A DNA stretch of 64,000 nucleotides, taken from the NCBI GenBank assembly GCA_037179515.1, contig JAXCGZ010009453.1, forward strand, positions 185,148-249,147, read 5' to 3'. Under the pieces are notes generated by a model, which did not search any database, was not told the DNA's origin, and saw only the letters and a list, made by a program, of their open reading frames with translations. The first letter of the stretch is position 1, and each line of letters begins with the position of its first letter. Both the position numbers and the translations under genes were made by a program. The DNA comes from Halocaridina rubra. Lineage: Eukaryota > Arthropoda > Malacostraca > Decapoda > Atyidae. Shown here piece by piece: positions 21,954-34,631 of this stretch.

Positions 21954-24900
21954 ATTCTACAGAAAACTAGAGCATGCAGAGTCTATTTCCTTGTGGAAAA
22001 TCTTTAATACAAACATTTTCTTATATTTAAACAAAAGTAACCTTAATCAGTATGATTTCAGTGTGTAACTAATAACAAACATTAATTAAGATCAAAAGTC
22101 AGTTTAGATCATAACGTTACTTCATCTACTTCTCTCCTTTCTTTAAAAGATAAAATTTGGTTAGTTACAGTAAAAACATGAATCATGTAGAACATTAGCA
22201 AACAAATTAGGTAAAGTATTAGCATGCATGAACATTTAAGTTGCGATAAACCATAATATAAATGATAATTTCTATAAGAAACCTCATCTTATAATTTCTA
22301 CTCCTATCGTTACTAGGGGCTTTGATTTGTCTTAAAATTAAGCCTTAAAAACTACTCCTGAAACAAAACATTTGTTACTGTGAGTAAAGTCAAAACATTC
22401 ACTATTTCAATATGCAATTACTATTCAGACCAATTGATATGAGAACTTAATGAACACAAAGATTAAATCATGATTCAATTGCACTTATTCTAAAAACTTA
22501 TATCTAAGGGAGACTCTGAGTTTTCGCTTAAAATTATCTTAAAGCTAGTAAAACAAATTAAAAAAAAAAATAAATGGTCTTTTAGCACAGTGGTCACAGA
22601 CGGTGGGGACATTTTCTTTCCCGTTTTTTTTTTCTTTCAGTTCTAATACGTGGGTAATTTTAATTAACTAATAAGGGACTTTCCACACCCTTTCTTTCTC
22701 TCTTCACTAAAGTTTGGACATGTATAGGGATTCCCTTTTCTTTCTGTTTGGATCCCATCAATGCAATTACGTGGCTTCTAAAGGTATTATTGAGATGTTT
22801 TAAAAGACTTTTTTTTTTTTCTCTTTTCACTACAGTTAGGACATGTATGGGAATTCCTTTTTTTTTTTCTGGGATATCATCAATTCGTTTACATGGCTTT
22901 TTAAAGTATTATTAAGATGCTTAAAAAGACTTCTGTTTCAAACAAACAAACAAACATTTCCTCTCCCTTGCTCATAAAATTCTTGCTAGGCGTTATATAA
23001 CGGTTTGCTTGTGTCCTCGCCTTTTCACTACCCCTGCTGTCTTCACTGCAGGCCCAGGTTTGTACACTACCACAAATTATCTTCTTTCTAAGATAGGCAA
23101 GACAAAGAGGAAGCGATCGATGCATCTTCCGAACCCCTCCAGCCTGGCTTTTTCGTCCTACCTTTGGGCCGATCTTGACTAAGACCACCCTTGTAGGAGA
23201 CCTGCAACGTCACAGCGATTTATCTTCAGTACTGCAATACACACGTACCTTCGAAGCAGACCTCGGGAGGAAAATTTGAACCTGTGTCACTACTACAGTT
23301 GTAAGAAAGGTTCCCTATGACTTCGGGGTACCAACAATGGCCATACGTTGGTAATCTGAGGCTATACTTCGCCTCCCCTGCAACTGCAAGTGATTGCAAT
23401 CTCTATTCAATGGGCAACAGGGACTTGTTTGAGAGAGAACAAAATCTAAAGACTCTTAGAACTTGCAGGTTGGGGCTGCCTAGGAATAGGGTGGTAATGG
23501 AAGGTATGTGTCTACACAACTAGATTATTATTCCAAGATACTTAGGACTTAGCTGAGAAACTGCTACATAACATTACACTACTATAGATATCAAAAAGAA
23601 CAATCATTAAATGCTGAGAAAAGCCACTAAGGAAATATTTTTATTAGCAGTGGCTACAGTAATATCAAGCATGAATTCAGATAAAAGATACAAATCATCA
23701 GGTTACTGTTGATTGCATTTCAAAAATAATAATTACCAAACGGCCATTGAGAGATAGCAACAATATCAGTCAACATAATAATAACATTACTAATAATCAT
23801 GATCAAAATAAAGAAAAATAAAAAATGAAATAAAAATACTAAATCAGAAATAGCAATATATATACAATGGAGACTGGCATTCAGAAGTAAGAGCAGAGTT
23901 CTATACTTATATTTCATAGTAATGCTCATTCTAACACAGTCTCTTTTACTATTCAAATTCTTGCTGTCATAATCTATGTATAATATAGAGCATAAGTGGC
24001 AACTTGCTGGCTCCCCAATTTGTCAATGAGAGTTTTTATCTATTCTCTAAACAGTTGCGATATGTGGCGAAAGTATTTATGCAATAACAGCATGCAAAAC
24101 TTTATCAACTGAAATAAAACGTAGACACAGTTATCGCCTTGCTTTGCTGGAAAAAGAAACAAAAAAAAGAATCAATGATGGCAACATTCTTTTATCATCG
24201 GAAGGAGCTTATGTCAGTCTCAGAGTAGAGTGAAAGGTAGGCGAGAGAGAGAGAGAGACTGGGTGACCTTGAAATACGTCGCGGTATCCACCCTGTGGTC
24301 AGGCGAGACGGGCTTCCTTCCTTTACATGTACTGAAAATGAAAAATTAAATTGTCGCGGAGTATCTCTACATAATAAAAGAATAAATAAACAAATGAAAG
24401 TGAACAAACCCTGAGCAATGACTATCGATAGAGTTTTACGTTTATTGTCAGAAGGCTATTTTTATATCCAATTAACAAAAAACGAAAGCAAAAGAACTTA
24501 GTGTACAACTGCAGAAACATCGAAGCATAAATCCATTCCTTTCTGTTTAATATTGCTAAGGACTTTACTGAAATAGCATACACATCCTTGTCTATAATGA
24601 CAATCTTTTTATTGCTATAAATCAGAGGGTTGAGTCGAAGCACACACTCTAAAAGGCAACATATCTCTGATGAAATTAAAGTAAAATATTACAATCATAT
24701 GTGACAATATCTCTACTACTATCAACAAAAGTACAAATATCTCTTTTCTTCACAAACGTCTTAAAAGGACTTGAGTATCATTCATTTTAAATTTAAAACT
24801 CAATATATAAATTCTGGTAATCTCAATTATCTTAATTAGCTCAATTGTAATTTTAAATTCATGACGAGGATAGGGATTAACAATAATCATCTCTAGCTAA

Positions 24901-27185
24901 TCTCTTTTCAAAACTCTTTAATTATAATATATATCAAAGGGATAAAGATATTAAAGATTTCTTTCTTCACAAAAAACTATAACAAAAACGGGTATCTGAA
25001 AAAATATAAAAAGTATGTCTCTGTGTATGCAATAATAAAAACAAAGAGTATATTTCATTAGCAACAGTAAAGAATGCATTTTGCTTAAGTTTCAAAATCT
25101 CGTAAGGAGTTGTACATGAACAATTCAAACAGAAAATATATATATTCTTTTACTATCTCGAATTTGACTTATTTGAATTACTATACGACAGAATTTCCTC
25201 CAGAACAGGGAGAAGTTCGACATATAACTGTTCTGTCTGTTTGCTTTTACGGGGGTGCGCATGTGGGCGCTGTTTTCTCCCCTGTTCTTTTGGCTTCTGG
25301 ATCAACTTCTGCTCTCTCAAATACGGGAAACGGCTGTGTAACATTCTTGTTGTCATTTCGTGTCAGCTCTCACTCTTTCTTTATGACCAAGCTGAAATAA
25401 TATTGATAAACATTATCATGGCTAAAACTCGCAGTTTTATTTTATCAATCTAACATATCTCTTCAGACAAATAATAGATATACTGCAGCTAGCAAAGAAA
25501 ATAAAGAATCATTCATAGATTCACGTCCTTTATCACGTAATATATATCTTGGAACTCTCGGAAATCGAATAATAATCTCATTGGCGGAGTAGGGGACGAA
25601 ACAAAAATAAAACAAACTTGGCATCTCAACCACATCTGGGCAGGTGGAGAATCATTTTCTCGAAAATATCCCTCAATAGATATTGCAACAGCGCATCACC
25701 TCCCATAAATATACTCTGATATGGCATGCAGAAGGACCCGGCGGAGCAGGGGAACGATCCTCGCAGACTCCCCAATCATGCTTCCTAACGGTGCTTTCCG
25801 CGATTTCACCCCCTAGAGCAACCCCCCATTATACCCCCAGTCATTCATACTCATTCGCAATCACATTCGCTATATCACTTTCAAGACAATCATCCACTTT
25901 CTGTAAAATTCCCTTTTATTTACAACGCGTTGGTTTCCCTTTCCCCGATCCCTCTGAAGGAGAGTAAAGGTGAAATCTCGGTTGGGCCGCGCGGTCACAA
26001 GACTGCCTCACCAGTCCTAGGTCCCATTCTAACAACAAACATTCTACTCCCTTGAAGCTACGTTAGGGTGACACTGAAAAACCTTCCCTATTCCAGGACA
26101 GCACAAATATCCTCTAATTTACTCTTACTGTCACCTGCATAGCGCAAAATTATAAAAACTCATCTCTAAATAATATCACGAAAATTTCTTATTCTTCAAA
26201 AAGGCATGCCACACACGTATCGTAATATTAATTCCCCATCATAACAACATTAAAAGAACGATCTGTCATTTATGTCTTTCTTTCGCTAAAACATTATTCC
26301 CGCGGAAAAAAAAAAAAAAAAAAACCTTGAAAACAGGTGCAATCTTAACACTCGACTTCTTACTCTTTAATTTTCTCACTTAAAATCAATACGTTCGCGT
26401 TCTTAAAATTCAATTTAGGCATTAATACAAATAAATGGAACACCCTTTAAACGCAATTTCTCATATTACTCAAATTATAACAAAAAATGGAGTTTATTAC
26501 TGCTTATAGCTATTAGTACAAATTATCCATGTTAGTAATGGGTACAGAAATTCTACTTTTATTAACTTATTTAGAGCCACACCCCTTATAGGCGGGTTGG
26601 CTGAGTCAGAGCATAACTACAAGATAAAATGGCGGCGTCCACCGACCTCAATTTCTTTTAATAATTGTCCCATTACTCACTGGATACAAATCACAAGTAC
26701 TTAGCTGTTTTAAGGAGGTGGTCCTGAGGAACTTCATGGCAGAAGGCAAGGAAGGAGGGGGTTCTCCTTTCTTCTGGGCACGGGAGGTTCTCGCCCAATT
26801 CTCCATCTCTCGAGTAAAATCAATGAATCGCCATCTTCTTGGTAAGATCCGACAACTTATACTTCTTGTAATGGGCATTTTCACCCAATGCCCCGGTCAC
26901 ACTTTGGCTCACTGTGACGGTGACCTCCATGAACGTGCTCGTTGATACTTTTACTGCTGTGGGGGGCCTTGCCAATACGGAGGCGGGGGAGACTGGCTTG
27001 ATCTGGTTATATGATACTACAGGTGAAGGGGGAGCTCTGGCTTTCTCGGCGTCACTCTCTCACTGCTGGTAAGCGTCTAGAAGTTTCTTCACTTGAACTT
27101 TTCTTCCATAGATGCTATATATTTTTTTCTTCTATTTTTTTCTTCTTTCTCTTCTCTGAAGTATCGGCGTGGATTGATCCCGAGC
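21666..27185. other. Internal region of the LTR element, no coding capacity seen
   Basis: Five and a half kilobases with only short chance ORFs. It holds a (TA)n array (21844-21950) and a roughly 125 bp tandem duplication (about 22684-22931, each with GGACATGTAT and GACTT). An A/T-rich body and more GC-rich patches near 23000-23500 and 25700-26050 make up the rest. None of the short ORFs resembles a known protein. Confidence 0.65.
21844..21950. repeat. (TA)n array inside the LTR element
   Basis: A TA array of about 105 bases, not flanked by any Tigger terminus. Confidence 0.95.
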
Positions 27186-28107
27186 TGTTCACCAAAATTT
27201 GTCAGATGACTGGACTATCTCACTGCTTGTCACCAATTTGTGGGATGACTGGACTATCTCACTGCTTGCCACCAATTTGTAGGATGACTCATGCAGGATT
27301 TAGGATTTACTATCCCATCTGATTACACCAATTTGTAGGATAGTGTCCCTCCGAGTGTCACCAATTTTGTCGTATAACTGAGGTTACTGTTCCACCTGAT
27401 GACACCAAATATGTCGTGAGATTACTATTTCATTCAAGTTATAATTATGGTAGCGTGGTTGGTGAAAAACATCTTCTTTATATTGTTTTATTCTTATTTA
27501 ACATCTATGTACTCAGAGCTCCCATTACTACAGATCCTGTCACGACTAATTCCTGATTCCCACCCCCAAAGGGGGAGGCTAGCTAAGCTGTGCTAAGTCT
27601 GCTGCTGGCAAGGCCCAGTCTCTAACTAACTGTGTATGCCCCGGAGGCTTCTTGAAATACCCCAAGGGCAGGGCGTGGCTTGACATCCACTCCTGCCAAT
27701 AAACTCAAGTGACATCCAGTCCTGCAAATCAACTCCAGGTTTGAAGTGGAGTCCCTCCTATTTTGGGGAGGAGCTATTGCAGCAAGCCTATTGCAAAGGA
27801 GAGGGTGGCAATTGTCTATTGCCATTGGGTATCTCCCCAGGTCATGTACATACAAATAGGTCAAATGTTCGTGTGTGGTATTGGGAATAGAGGATTTGTT
27901 TGAGTCTCTCACACCTTCTTGAGGCACTTGGCGCCGGGTGCTGATCATCTTGACCCTTTTAATATTCGCCTCATCCCAGCAAAACACTTGAGAGAGCGTT
28001 CAATTTCACCTTTGACCTCTAGCCTCACATGTTTCTCTTCAGGACCTGCTTCAGGTTTCAGGTTTCAGGATTTCATATAACTTCAGCAAGACTTCAGTCA
28101 TGCGACA
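27186..28107 (-). repeat. Long terminal repeat (right copy)
   Basis: It is 922 bp, about 38 bases longer than the left LTR because it carries one extra unit (TGTTCACCAAAATTTG and onward). It ends CAGTCATGCGACA followed by the GGCT target copy. Minus-strand TATA-like and AATAAA-like motifs lie near 27470-27495. Confidence 0.82.
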
Positions 28108-29308
28108 GGCTTATGGTGAAGCTGCCTCTGCAGGACAGCTGCAGCTGAAGATTATGTGAACAATGACTTTAAGAAAATTATCGCTGAAGGGATATATGCT
28201 CCTGAGCAGGTGATTAACATGGATGAGACTGGGTTATTTTGGAAGAGAATGTCGTCTCACACTTTTCTCTTCAAGGAAGAAGCTAAAGCCCCGGGATTTA
28301 AATCGCACAAAGTCCGCGTTACCCTCATCATGTGCGGGAATGCTGCGGGCTTCATGTTTAAGCCCGGGCTTAACTACAAGTCTAAGAACCCTAGGACTTT
28401 GAAGAATAAGAATAAGAATCTGCAGCCATGTCATAATTTATCTTGCAGAAAAGGGCCTTCAATTTAAAGTCCTCCTTTTGTTGGATAATGATGGTGTCCA
28501 CGCATCTGATATCGAATATGACGGTGTTCAAGTAGAGTTCCTGCCACCGAATGCGACATCACTGATTCAGCCTATGATTCAAGGCGTTATTCATGCGTTC
28601 AAGGCCCTCTACACACGAAATGCCCTGGCGAACCTGGTTGAATCCATGGATTCGGACAAAGAATTTTCACTGAAGACTTACTGGCATAACTACATGATTG
28701 CTACGTGACTTCAGTATATTCAGAATGCAATAAAAGAGATGAAGCCGGCCACAATCAATGCCAGCTGGAAGAAATTGTGGCCTGAAGTCATCTACAACTA
28801 CAAGGGCTTCGCTCCTGACTAAGAACATAAATCGGTAGTTGCGAGAGCTGTGAAGTTGGCTGCATTTCTAGGAGGAGAAGGCTTTGAAGATATGACTCAC
28901 AAAGACGTGAATGAACTGATCGACTGCCACTCGCAGCCATAGACTGATGAAGACGTGGAGGAAATGACAAAATCAGTGAGCAAAGAAGAGGAAGAAAAAC
29001 AACCAGGGGAAACTCATGAAGAAATCAAAGAACCTGGCCTTACACTCGAACATGTGGCAGCCATGTATGAACATGTGAAAGCAGTCCAACAACTCTCGCA
29101 TGAACATAATGATAGTATGGTTCGTTCGGTGACCTTCTGCAATCTTCTCGATGATGCCATGATTAAGGAATCATGGCATCATCGAGAAGATTGCAGAAGG
29201 TCACTAGACCATCTTCCAATAAAAGAAGAAATAGCGGCAACAACTCCCCATTATCACGTTCTTCTCTCGCAAAAAGCAGCCGTAAAGCTGTCAATGGCTG
29301 TGGAATAA
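28108..29308 (+). pseudogene. Tigger transposase, carboxy-terminal half (decayed)
   Basis: It resumes with the catalytic domain: NMDETGLFWKRMSS (first Asp), then a deletion and frameshift near 28430, LLLLDNDGVH (second Asp), and LPPNATSLIQPMIQGVI, where the third catalytic Asp has become Ile. Stops occur at 28706-28708 and again near 28818 and 28939. The uninterrupted segment near 28294-28310 supplies the empty site for the LINE in copy 1. A perfect hairpin lies at 29129-29204. Confidence 0.85.
29129..29204. repeat. Perfect 36-bp inverted repeat in the transposase relic
   Basis: Arms 29129-29164 and 29169-29204 are exact reverse complements around the 4-base loop AAGG. Copy 1 lacks the right arm at this place, so it arose here as an inverted duplication. 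Confidence 0.95.
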
Positions 29309-29309
29309 T

Positions 29310-29649
29310 TTCCTCTGGAGTCTATACACGTCATCATCACCTCATTCACGGTAAGTTTACCTATCACGTTCATATAAACTTACGCTTGCATGCTGTTATT
29401 TATAAAGTAAAGAGTGGTCTTTTAACAGTGCAGGGAGGGTTTATACAGTAAAGGTAAAAGTAAATGTAAAGTACCTATGTATATGAGTATGTCACGTCAT
29501 CATCATGTCATTCACTGTGAGTTTACCTATCACTTTGATATAAACTTACGCTTGCATGCTCTTATTAATAAAGTAAAGGGTGGTTTTTTAACCATGCAGG
29601 GAGGGTTTATACAGTATTGGTAAAAATAAATGTAAAATACCTATGTATA
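29310..29649. repeat. Tigger 3' tandem units
   Basis: Two units of about 170-180 bp with TGCATGCT and CAGGGAGGGTTTATACAG, interrupted by a MITE at 29650. Confidence 0.8.
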
Positions 29650-30692
29650 CACCTAGATCTCAGAATAACGCCTAGATAGGTTCTCAGAAGTGTCGGGTAA
29701 ATGGAAAATCGCTTGAAAAAACGGGTCTTTTTCCATAGTAAACAATGATAAAGGGCATAGATACGTTCCAAACCTTACATAGACACACCATGCCAAAGAT
29801 ATAAGATAAGTAAAATACATATTTTATTACTACATAGCAAAGCAGAAAGCCCTGTATCTATATTTAAGAGTATACAAAGCATTTTCATATTCACTTTACA
29901 GCTAGAAATTAACATACATTACCGTACTGTACTCTGTTATGCAGTGGGCAACAGTCATACAGTACACTGGGATATGCATGGTGGTCGTGAGCAAGTAACT
30001 TATGCGGTAGAAAAGGAGGAGGATGCAGGAGAACGAACCTCTATCTGCAAATATAAACAAAGATTAAATAAAAATTATAAATAACCAAAGCAAGACTAAA
30101 AAACGAAAAAAATATTAATTATGCAATGCCTAAATCTTCCATATGACAGATTAAAAAAACTTAATCTACATTCTCTAGAGAGGCGCAGAGTTATGGGGGA
30201 TATGATTGAGGTGTATAAATGGTTTAAAGGGATTAACAAGGGTGATATTAATAGTTTTAAATATTCATGATCAAACCAGAACTCGTAATGGGTAATGGAT
30301 TTATGCTTGATAAATTTAGGTTCAGAAGGGAAATTGGTGAAAATTGGCTTGGTAATACCGTAGAGTAGCTGATGCATAGAACAGGATTCCTAGTAGGATA
30401 ATGAATGCCAATACCTTAGACACCTTCAAATGTAGATTAGATAGACATATGACAGAGTTAGGGTGGGTGTATATATAATGTATAATGATGATGATCTTTT
30501 CTTATTGTAATCCTCTTTTTACTCGTGGAGGAAACGTCCGCAGGTGCTTATTTACTTAAAAAAAAAATAATAATAAATTTTTTTTTGGGGGGGGGGCCAT
30601 TATTCGCGAAATTCGTATTTTTTGTTATTATTTTTTGGGGGCGTTATTGCAATTTCGCGAATAAAAAAATTGCGCATAAAAAGAACAAGGTG
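29650..30692 (+). mobile_element. CACCT-ended MITE nested in the Tigger 3' end
   Basis: It starts CACCTAGATCTCAGAATAAC and ends AAAAGAACAAGGTG, with TA on both sides. Its left part is the reverse complement of the internal repeat of the element at 16162. Its middle (about 30110-30480) contains a decayed LINE end. Its right part includes TTCGCGAAATTCG and AATTTCGCGAATA, a small internal inverted motif. Confidence 0.75.
30110..30480 (+). pseudogene. Decayed LINE carboxy terminus
   Basis: The translation KLNLHSLERRRVMGDMIEVY followed by KWFKGINKGD matches the conserved region after the reverse transcriptase of many LINEs (SLExRRxRGDMIExYK). Stops and frameshifts follow. The final part resembles the RLDRYM-type tail (RQTYDRV). 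It is an insertion within the MITE. Confidence 0.6.
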
Positions 30693-30770
30693 TATATTGT
30701 GATCCTACTTCGTGGATTTTCACCTATCGCGGCCGGTCCCGGAATCGAACCCCCGCGATAAACGAGGGAT

Positions 30771-30774
<4 letters not shown>

Positions 30775-30860
<86 letters not shown>
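30775..30860. repeat. (TA)n array between two Tigger ends
   Basis: Lies between the 3' end of the nested Tigger and the CAGTGATCCTT terminus of the next copy. Confidence 0.95.
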
Positions 30861-30861
<1 letters not shown>

Positions 30862-30863
<2 letters not shown>

Positions 30864-32033
30864 GTGATCCTTCGCTGTATCGCGTTTCTTGGCTTGCGAT
30901 TTCACTGTACCGCAATTTTTTTGGCATTTTTTTTGTTTGCTTTTTTTGGTATATGCAAAAATATTAAAATATTAAAAAAATAAATTTCCAGTATTTTCAT
31001 TTTTTTATTGAAAAAAACATATTTCATTATCCAACTAATAAAAAAAAAAAATTTCCTAGCCTACAAATAATAAAACAGTAAAAAATAGTAATAAACATAA
31101 ATTTAGATATACAGTGTTCCCCTGCTGTATCGCGTTACTTTGTTCGCATTCTCACTGTATCGCGTTTTTTTTTGGATAAATTATTATTTTATTTTATGGG
31201 TATATGCAAAAATATAAAAATATTGAAAAAACAAAAATTTTCATTATTTTCATTTTTTTATTGAAAATGTAAATTTACGTTGCTTGCTGTTATTTATAAT
31301 GTAAAGGGTGATTTTTTAACAGTGCAGGGAGGGTTTATACAGTACATAAACGTAAAAATAATTGTAAAATACCTATGTACATGAGTATGTCATGTAATTA
31401 CCACTTCATTCACCGTAATTTTATCTATCACTTTCTTATAAATTTACGTTGCATGCTGTTATTTATGAAGTAAAGGGTGGTTTGTTAACAGTACCGGGAG
31501 GGTTTATACAGTGTAAACGTAAAAATAAATGTAAAATACCTATGTACATGAGTATGTCATGTAATTACCACTTCATTCACCGTAATTTTATCTACCACTT
31601 TCATGTAAATTTACGTTGCTTGCTGTTATTTATAATGTAAAGGGTGTTTTTTTAACAGTGCAGGGAGGGTTTATACAGTACGTAAACGTAAAAATAATTG
31701 TAAAATACCTATGTACATGAGTATGTCATGTAATTACCACTTCATTCACCGTAATTTTATCTATCACTTTCATGTAAATTTACGTTGCTTGCTGTTATAT
31801 ATAATGTAAAGGGTGTTTTTTTAGCAGTGCAGAGAGGGTTTATACAGTACGTAAACGTAAAAATAATTGTAAAATACCTATGTACACGAGTATGTCATGT
31901 AATTACCACTTCATTCACTGTAATTTTATCTATCACTTTCATGTAAATTTACGTTGCTTGCTGTTATTTATAATGTAAGGGTGTTTTTTTAACAGTGCCG
32001 GGAGGGTTTATACAGTACGTAAACGTAAAAATA
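30862..32033 (+). mobile_element. Two overlapping Tigger 5' ends fused to a 3' repeat array
   Basis: A Tigger 5' end (CAGTGATCCTTCGCTG) runs 30862-31111 and is interrupted at TA by a second 5' end (CAGTGTTCCCCTGCTG, 31112). This second end runs about 155 bases and then jumps to the 3' tandem units at about 31267. About five units of roughly 170 bp follow, each with TTGCTTGCTGTTAT or TTGCATGCTGTTAT. No 3' terminus is present, so the copy is broken at 32033. Confidence 0.7.
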
Positions 32034-32546
<513 letters not shown>

Positions 32547-32821
32547 TGTTCCCCCCCTTACTGCGGTAGTTCGGTTCCGGGACCCGGCGCGAAACAGGAA
32601 AACCGCGGAGTAGGATCAGCCTATAAGTACATAGATATTTTAATATATTTTTACGTTTACACTGTATAAACCCTCCCTGTACTGTTAAAAAAACACCCTT
32701 TACATTATAAATAACAGCAAGCAACGTAATTTTTTTATGAAAGTGATAGGAAAACTGACCATGAATGAGGTGATGATGACTTGACATACATAGGTACAGT
32801 ATTTTACAATAATTTTTACGT

Positions 32822-32971
32822 TTACGTAAAATAGCGGCCGACATCCACAAACTTTTTTCCTTCTGTCAACATATCTAAGAGTTTCACTTTATCTACAATG
32901 GTTAACATTTTCCTTTGCTGCTTAGGCTCACTACAAGAAGCCCTAGAAGGTGAAGGATGCTTGGGAGGCAT
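32822..32971 (-). CDS. Short ORF: transposase DNA-binding domain only (49 aa)
   Basis: Intact on the minus strand, starting MPPKHPSPSRASCSEPKQQR and ending VGRYFT before TAA. It differs from the copy at 15684 by a handful of substitutions, none introducing a stop. Confidence 0.5.
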   Translation of the reverse strand: MPPKHPSPSRASCSEPKQQRKMLTIVDKVKLLDMLTEGKKFVDVGRYFT

Positions 32972-33607
32972 TGCAAAGGTTAAAATATGCGAGAAAAAAA
33001 ATCAAACGCAAAACATATTAATAATAATAAGCACAACGTGAATGGCGCACTCGAGTGAGGCGAGACAATGGAAGATGGTGGAAGCCTTTGTCCGAAATGC
33101 TGATAGCGATATCGTATTTTATATGTTGCAATACTGTTAGTATTTATGTTTTTTACTATTTTTTACTGTTTTATTATTCTTAGGCTAAGAAATACGATTT
33201 TTTTTATCAATAAAATTATGAAACTACTGGAAATATAAATATATATGCTAGCTCATGTAGCTGCGACCCCAATACATTGTACGCTATCGAACACAAGCAA
33301 AACGTTTAATAAGCACAACGTGAACGGCGCACACGTGAGTTAGACTGAACGAGTCTTTGTCTGAAACGCTGATAGCGGTATCGTATTTTACATGTTACAA
33401 TACTGTTAGTACTGTATTTATGTTTTTTTACTTTTTTTTACTGTTTTATTATTCTTAGGCTAATAAATACGTTTTTTTATCAATAAAATCATGAAACTAC
33501 TGGAAATATAATTACATATGCTAGCTCACGTAGCTGCGACCCCAATACATTGTACGCTATCGAACACTATTTCGCATGATGCAATACTGTGAGTATACTG
33601 TACGTAC

Positions 33608-33785
33608 ATATATCATTCAGTTTTTAGTACAATGTATATTAATTTAAAATTCATTTACTTATTTGACGATTGTACCAAATCTATTGTATTTATTCATTGT
33701 AATTTGGACCAAATATTCCTTTTGTAAAGATTATACTGTACTTTTCAAAAGAGGTGGTCAATAAACGTATCTATCTATCTATCTA
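33608..33785 (+). mobile_element. LINE/SINE 3' tail passenger with (TATC)n
   Basis: Same segment as at 14898, here in plus orientation, ending GGTCAATAAACGTATCTATC. It interrupts the Tigger segment that reads GTATATCTAAATTTATG in empty copies. Confidence 0.75.
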
Positions 33786-34007
33786 AATTTATGTTTTTGA
33801 CTATTTTTTACTGTTTTATTATTCGTAGGCTGGGAAATAAATTTTTTTTATCAATTAGATAATGAAATATGTTTTTTTCAATAAAAAAAATGAAAATACT
33901 GAGAATTTTTTTTTTTTAATATTTTAAGATTTTTGCATACCCATAAAATAAAATAATAATTTATCCAAAAAAAAACGCGAACCTTGATACGCGAATAACC
34001 GGGGGAA

Positions 34008-34143
<136 letters not shown>

Positions 34144-34149
34144 TGTATA

Positions 34150-34631
34150 TACAGTGCAGGGAGGGTTTATACAGTACATAAACGTAAAAATAATTGTAAA
34201 ATACCTATGTACATGAGTATGTCATGTAATTACCACTTCATTCACCGTAAGTTTATCAATCACTTTCATGAAAATTTTACGTTGCATGCTGTTATTTATA
34301 ATGTAAAGGGTGTTTTTTTAACAGTGCAGGGAGGGTTTATACAGTACGTAAACGTAAAAATAATTGTAAAATACCTATGTACATGAGTATGTCATGTAAT
34401 TACCACTTTATTTACCGTAATTTTATCTATCACTTTCATATAAATTTACGTTGCATGCTATTATTTATGAAGTAAAGGGTGGTTTGTTAAGAGTACAGGG
34501 AGGGTTTATACAGTGTAAACGTAAAAATAAATTAAAATATCTATGTACATATAGGCTGATCCTACTCCGCGGTTTTCCTGTCTCGCGCCGGGTCCCGGAA
34601 CCGAATTACCGCGATAAGGGGGGGAACACTG
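34150..34631 (+). mobile_element. Tigger 3' end fragment
   Basis: Starts inside a 3' tandem unit (CAGTGCAGGGAGGGTTTATA), contains about two more units and ends with the terminus GATAAGGGGGGGAACACTG. The 5' part is missing. Confidence 0.75.

Larger units (their letters stand above)
20782..28107 (-). mobile_element. Non-coding LTR retrotransposon derivative (LARD-like)
   Basis: Direct repeats at 20782-21665 and 27186-28107, about 95-97% alike by eye, flank 5.5 kb with no gag, protease, integrase or reverse transcriptase ORF. Minus-strand orientation is suggested by a purine-rich stretch (plus-strand TCCCTCCCC at 21666-21674) directly inside the left LTR, the expected place for a polypurine tract on that strand. 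The LTRs end in TGTC...GACA-like inverted bases. I could not match a primer-binding site to a tRNA. It lies within a Tigger transposase gene. Confidence 0.8.
18060..30773 (+). mobile_element. Tigger transposon, copy with three nested insertions
   Basis: The left terminus CAGTGATCCCTCGCTATATC is at 18060 and the right terminus CGCGATAAACGAGGGATCAT ends near 30773. Between them are the Tigger 5' units, the transposase first half (20240-20781), the second half (28108-29308) and the 3' tandem units. Three elements sit inside: a small Tigger derivative (18403-19623), an LTR element (20782-28107) and a CACCT-ended MITE (29650-30692). Removing them restores a Tigger of about 3 kb. Confidence 0.85.

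Noticed and set aside
21666..27185. Several ORFs of 60-100 codons inside the LTR element
   Set aside because: None contains a gag, protease, reverse transcriptase or integrase motif, none overlaps a second supporting signal, and their number is as expected by chance.
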